In this document: positions 62,301 to 64,000 of the stretch, piece by piece
Layout: the number at the start of each line of letters is the position of its first letter
How positions within the stretch are numbered: position 1 is the first letter of the stretch
Assembly: GCF_000414115.1 (NCBI RefSeq)
Contig: NZ_AOPZ01000316.1
Coordinates: 47,256-111,255, forward strand
Direction: 5' to 3'
From: Streptomyces aurantiacus JA 4570
GTDB lineage: Bacteria > Actinomycetota > Actinomycetes > Streptomycetales > Streptomycetaceae
Length of the DNA stretch: 64,000 bases
Translations under genes and position numbers: made by a program
The notes under the pieces: generated by a model
What the model was told of the DNA's origin: nothing
The model's database searches: none
What the model saw: only the letters and a program-made list of their open reading frames with translations

Positions 62301-64000
62301 TGAGCGGCTCGCGCGCGCCACGGGTGACGGCGGTGCCGGGCAGGTCGGCGTGTACGCCGGGGTGATGTGGGGGCAGTACCAGCTGCTGTTCCCGGGCGAG
62401 GGCGCCGGTCGTGGCAACCCCCACGCTCTCGGCAGCAGTTACGCGAGCGTCGCGAACCGCGTCTCCTTCGTGCTGAACCTGCACGGCCCCAGCATGACCG
62501 TGGACACCATGTGCTCGAGCTCGCTCACGGCCGTGGAGCTGGCCTGCCGCGATCTGCGCCGCGGCCGCACGAAGCTGGCGTTCGCGGGAGGCGTCAACGT
62601 CACCGTCCACCCGAACAAGTACCTGGGCCTGAGCGCAGGTCAGTTCATCTCCAGCAAGGGTCACTGCGAGAGCTTCGGCGTCGGCGGCGACGGCTACATC
62701 CCGGGCGAGGGCGTCGGCGTCGTCCTGCTCAAGCCGCTGCGTGACGCCGAGCGCGACGGAGACCACATCTACGGCGTCATCAAGGGCAGCGGTGTGTCGC
62801 ACGGCGGTCGCACCAACGGCTACACCGTGCCCAACCCGCGCGCCCAACAGGCCGCCATCCGGGAGGCCCTGAGCGAGTCCGGCGTCGACCCGCGGACCAT
62901 CAGCTACGTCGAGGCGCACGGCACCGGCACCAAGCTCGGCGACCCCATCGAGATCACCGGACTGACCCAGGCATTCGCCGCCGCCTCCCGACAGGGCCCC
63001 AACGGCACGGACTCCCCGCAGGGCCCCAACGGCACGGAGGGAACGGGTGGCGCCGGGGAAGGGACGCGCTGCTACCTCGGCTCGGCGAAGTCCAACATCG
63101 GGCACTGCGAGAGCGCCGCCGGCATCGCCGGGCTCACCAAGGTCCTCCTCCAGCTCCAGCACGGCCGGATCGCCCCCTCCCTGCACTCGTCGACGCTCAA
63201 CCCCGCCATCGACTTCACCCGCACCCCGTTCGTCGTCAACCAGGAACTGCGCGACTGGGAGCGGCCCGTCGTCGACGGCCGCCGGCACCCCCGGGTCGCC
63301 GGAGTCTCCTCCTTCGGCGCGGGCGGCGCGAACGCGCACTTGATCGTGGCCGAGCACGCCGACCGGCGCCCGGCCCCGGCCGGACGCGGCCCGCAGGTGT
63401 TCCCGCTCTCCGCGAAGGACGCCGAGCGGCTGCGCGCCTACGCCCAGGAACTGCTGCGCTTCGCCCGGGAGCGGGCAGCCGCCGGCGACGGCGCGACCGA
63501 CGTGACCCCCGCGGACCTCGCGTACACCCTGCAGACCGGCCGTGAGGCCATGGACGAGCGGCTCGGTGTCGTCGCCGACTCCTTCGCCGCGCTCGCCGAG
63601 AAGCTGGAGCGGCACCTGGGCGGCGACGCCTCGGTCGAGGGCGTCTGCCGCGGCAACGCCAAGCGGGACCGCAAGGCGCTCGCCATCGTCCCCGCCGAGG
63701 AACTCGCCGAGACCGTGGCCACGCTGGCGCGGCGCGGCAAGGCGGTCGAGCTCCTCGAACTGTGGTCGCGCGGCGCGGCGCCCGACTGGCAAGCCCTGCA
63801 CGCCACGGCGGCCCACGCCCCGCGCCGGATCAGCGCCCCCACCTACCCGTTCGCACGCGAGCGGCACTGGATACCCGAGACCGCGCCGACGGCACCGCGG
63901 GCGGAACCGGAGGAGCACCGGATGCCTGCCACGCCGCGCTCGGCGGCCGCGGCCGCCACGGCCGCGACGGCGCCACCGGCAGTGGCGGTTCCCGCCCCCC
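56305..64000 (+). CDS. Trans-AT polyketide synthase, loading and first modules (partial)
   Basis: An open frame from ATG 56305 runs beyond the window (at least 2565 residues). Domains in order: GNAT-like loading domain (about residues 8-215; IRHARLSDIPRLLELEELCW), ACP (Ser in GFDSAGLL, about 265), KS1 (Cys514 in DTACSSS, His in EAHGTGT and NLGH), DH (DHRVAGEPVLP and HPSMLDGA), KR (ITGGAGGLGR; FSSVMGATGNVGQGDY), ACP (Ser in GMDSIL, about 1800), KS2 (Cys2070 in DTMCSSS, EAHGTGT, NIGH) and a start of the next inter-domain region (TYPFARERHW). No AT domain lies between KS and DH, so extender units are supplied in trans. A GNAT-ACP start loads acetyl from malonyl-CoA in known cases. Product unknown. 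Confidence 0.93.
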   Translation, partial: MVQQHNGVIRHARLSDIPRLLELEELCWPERLRISEEVIRQRLFSHPVGQFVVESDGAVQGVVYSQRIESPEGLYAVSFDTADRLHRPDGPVAHVLSLNVDPSKQSFRFGDTLLEHLLTWAGEQEAVRTAVGVTRFRDLDRHPGFEPAEYVRATNARGRCLDTVLRMHQLHGAEIKGLVPGYRPADLVNEGNGVLVAYDLPGRQERVRLLAGEEASAPVAIPPAGQLAEEIQDFFDEIIGRDREGVEDPLQSPLFELGFDSAGLLDLQEKIESSYGISLPPLFFFEHNTGTLIISRLTDLRDEAARETSQTGDVSTAPAPGAVEPERLVTPRTSGRADTPRGPNTSRDVAIIGMACRLPGGIEDRAGLWRLLASGSSAIGALPEGRWEWPDGTGPATHPGIDRGGFVTDAGAFEAGLFRVTPYEARHMDPQQRWMLELTWACLEDAGYPPSAIAGTRTGVFVGASGSDYQRIMDTRRLPVRAHSGLATSMAVIANRVSYFYDLRGPSVQLDTACSSSLVAVHTALRALRTGECDTALVGGVNVLAHPAASIAYHQAGMLSPDGRCKTFDASADGYVRSEGGVALLLKPLAAALADGDPVHAVIKGSATNHGGQAGGLTVPSAALQASLVEAALADAGVSARDIGYVEAHGTGTALGDPIEVQGLTKAFAGSDAPCALGSVKTNLGHLEAAAGITGLVKTVLALQHRKLPATLHYERPNPHIDLDASPFSVVTRLSDWDLDGRATRLAGISSFGSGGSNAHVVVGEFTGSATATTAVAAGSDDDRRGAGGGVPGADASEALRPMVVLSARNTPQLLRQAQRLLDHLRQERPTDADLRDIAYTTQVGREELPERLGLLPTDVASLTALLDAVVTGDGASTHIVRGRARRDAVPEVAPHAAAEDVLAAWVRGAQIDWRARHWRARHDGGPSPRRVPLPTHAFDRDHYWIDDEPAAGDRSRGGTAPDQSGAAPAPHHPLLRRAATPEADGATSFTTTLTTDEFFLRDHRVAGEPVLPAVVSLEMAREAVSRTLPTADVTGADGQGQAAVLRLENVVWSRPVAVQDGPRTVRTIVTEAPDGPVAFEIRAAAARGAGPETTTGTDTETSGTTDVVHARGAASRPRIAPPRALDLDALTSRTDTATVDIDDFYAALRATGLDYGAAHRALRGIRLGDGELLAELAVPDAVADTLGDYVLHPSMLDGALQAAFAPHIDATGPGGTALPFALDRIDVHGPTPRSAHAWIREAPSASRQVRRWDLDLCDTQGRIFAQLRGYSLRETAGSAETGATHDVTLFRPVWRESALGDGAGHEGEHTARLVLACGFDDRLDELRALAPDVTFLEPGTTPSLAPVTDALATYAVELLRAVQGLLLGRPAGPVLLQVLTPADGAEAVHQALSGLLRTARLENPALVGQLVAVPADASAAFLAQTLDAESRRTDEQRIRHDGEVRRVLGWEPLAEPTAPPAPPVPWRTDGVYLITGGAGGLGRIFAADIARRAPGAVLCLTGRSPLSPAIEAELDALRAAGARAEYHVLDVTDRAATARLVTDLIERHRALHGVVHAAGVIHDSFLQRKPVAEFRRVLAPKLDGCHAIDEATQDVDLDFFVLFSSVMGATGNVGQGDYAVANAYLDEFARQRGARVDAGERGGRTLSVAWPLWHSGGMGADEATRKTLRLRSGLLPLATQAGVDAFHRALECGEPHVVVWAGDPEAGVTLLDGGSARAVPAAGESAPAVPAAGALARAVPSEEVSAPATESVERTHTVPDQHALSARTVAFLKDELCRLTQLPPGEVDDSEPLGSYGMDSILATELTAGLEKTFGSLPKTLLFEYHTLTELSGYFLADHRPALEALFATGPGQGAARRPDPTPPAAPVAEPAHGHGRVEDEPGRAEGGSTALDIAVIGLSGRYPEARDVREFWDNLRAGRDCVVEVPEDRWDWREHYERDRTVPGRHYSKWGGFIAEVDRFDPLFFNIAPHEADYLDPQERLFLEHAWTAMEDAGYTRERLARATGDGGAGQVGVYAGVMWGQYQLLFPGEGAGRGNPHALGSSYASVANRVSFVLNLHGPSMTVDTMCSSSLTAVELACRDLRRGRTKLAFAGGVNVTVHPNKYLGLSAGQFISSKGHCESFGVGGDGYIPGEGVGVVLLKPLRDAERDGDHIYGVIKGSGVSHGGRTNGYTVPNPRAQQAAIREALSESGVDPRTISYVEAHGTGTKLGDPIEITGLTQAFAAASRQGPNGTDSPQGPNGTEGTGGAGEGTRCYLGSAKSNIGHCESAAGIAGLTKVLLQLQHGRIAPSLHSSTLNPAIDFTRTPFVVNQELRDWERPVVDGRRHPRVAGVSSFGAGGANAHLIVAEHADRRPAPAGRGPQVFPLSAKDAERLRAYAQELLRFARERAAAGDGATDVTPADLAYTLQTGREAMDERLGVVADSFAALAEKLERHLGGDASVEGVCRGNAKRDRKALAIVPAEELAETVATLARRGKAVELLELWSRGAAPDWQALHATAAHAPRRISAPTYPFARERHWIPETAPTAPRAEPEEHRMPATPRSAAAAATAATAPPAVAVPAP

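Noticed and set aside
59170..63918. Minus-strand frames of about 740 and 820 codons under the PKS
   Set aside because: Both are codon-bias shadows of the PKS with no recognisable motif; KS, DH, KR and ACP motifs are continuous on the plus strand.

Overview
The window is about 64 kb of very GC-rich actinobacterial DNA. Codon use, many GTG starts, LysR/TetR/MarR/XRE regulators, numerous secreted proteins and rare TTA codons all point to Streptomyces, most likely an accessory or chromosome-arm region. No rRNA, tRNA or CRISPR array was recognised.

Layout. 0-3.6 kb: partial DUF574-type methyltransferase, alpha/beta hydrolase, four-EF-hand protein, a secreted-protein gene broken by an amber codon, and a MetE C-domain-like protein. 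3.8-7.8 kb: ferric-siderophore ABC operon (ATPase, lipoprotein, fused permease) behind a DmdR1/IdeR-type iron box. 7.8-12.6 kb: rhamnosidase remnant, DUF6204, rhamnulokinase, ABC-F protein with a short upstream leader ORF, polysaccharide deacetylase. 12.7-19.2 kb: cyanate region (cynS, carbonic anhydrase, divergent LysR, BASS transporter, DoxX, CynX-type MFS, zinc-ribbon protein, second LysR). 19.4-24 kb: HAF-like secreted protein, two-component system divergent from a DUF6223 membrane protein across an array of palindromes, and a MarR/NTF2 pair with matching operators. 24-32 kb: IS relics, small secreted proteins, a TTA-containing DUF5937 regulator, cholesterol oxidase, serine protease, LmbE, DinB, VOC and DUF6299 proteins. 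32.2-38.9 kb: a block bounded by an inverted 46-47 bp repeat, holding XRE, AraC (TTA), a secreted protein (TTA), a DhaK-DhaL fusion kinase and an MmyB-type XRE regulator, next to a truncated GNAT gene. 39-53 kb: amidase, TetR with DUF2867/DUF6463, MerR, carboxylesterase, lipase, FGE-like protein, MFS with a TetR and three operators, AraC, cupin and SGNH hydrolase. 53.6-64 kb: amidase, type II thioesterase and the start of a large trans-AT polyketide synthase (GNAT-ACP-KS-DH-KR-ACP-KS...) that runs off the window.

How genes work together. The siderophore operon is probably iron-repressed. CynT supplies bicarbonate for CynS to convert cyanate, with LysR control and nearby transporters. The two-component system probably controls the DUF6223 gene through the palindrome array. 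The MFS pump at 48.4 kb is probably repressed by its divergent TetR. The PKS start module has an N-terminal GNAT loading domain and no integrated AT, so it should take acetyl starter and malonyl extenders in trans; the divergent thioesterase II is a likely proof-reading partner. Functions are inferred from sequence motifs only.
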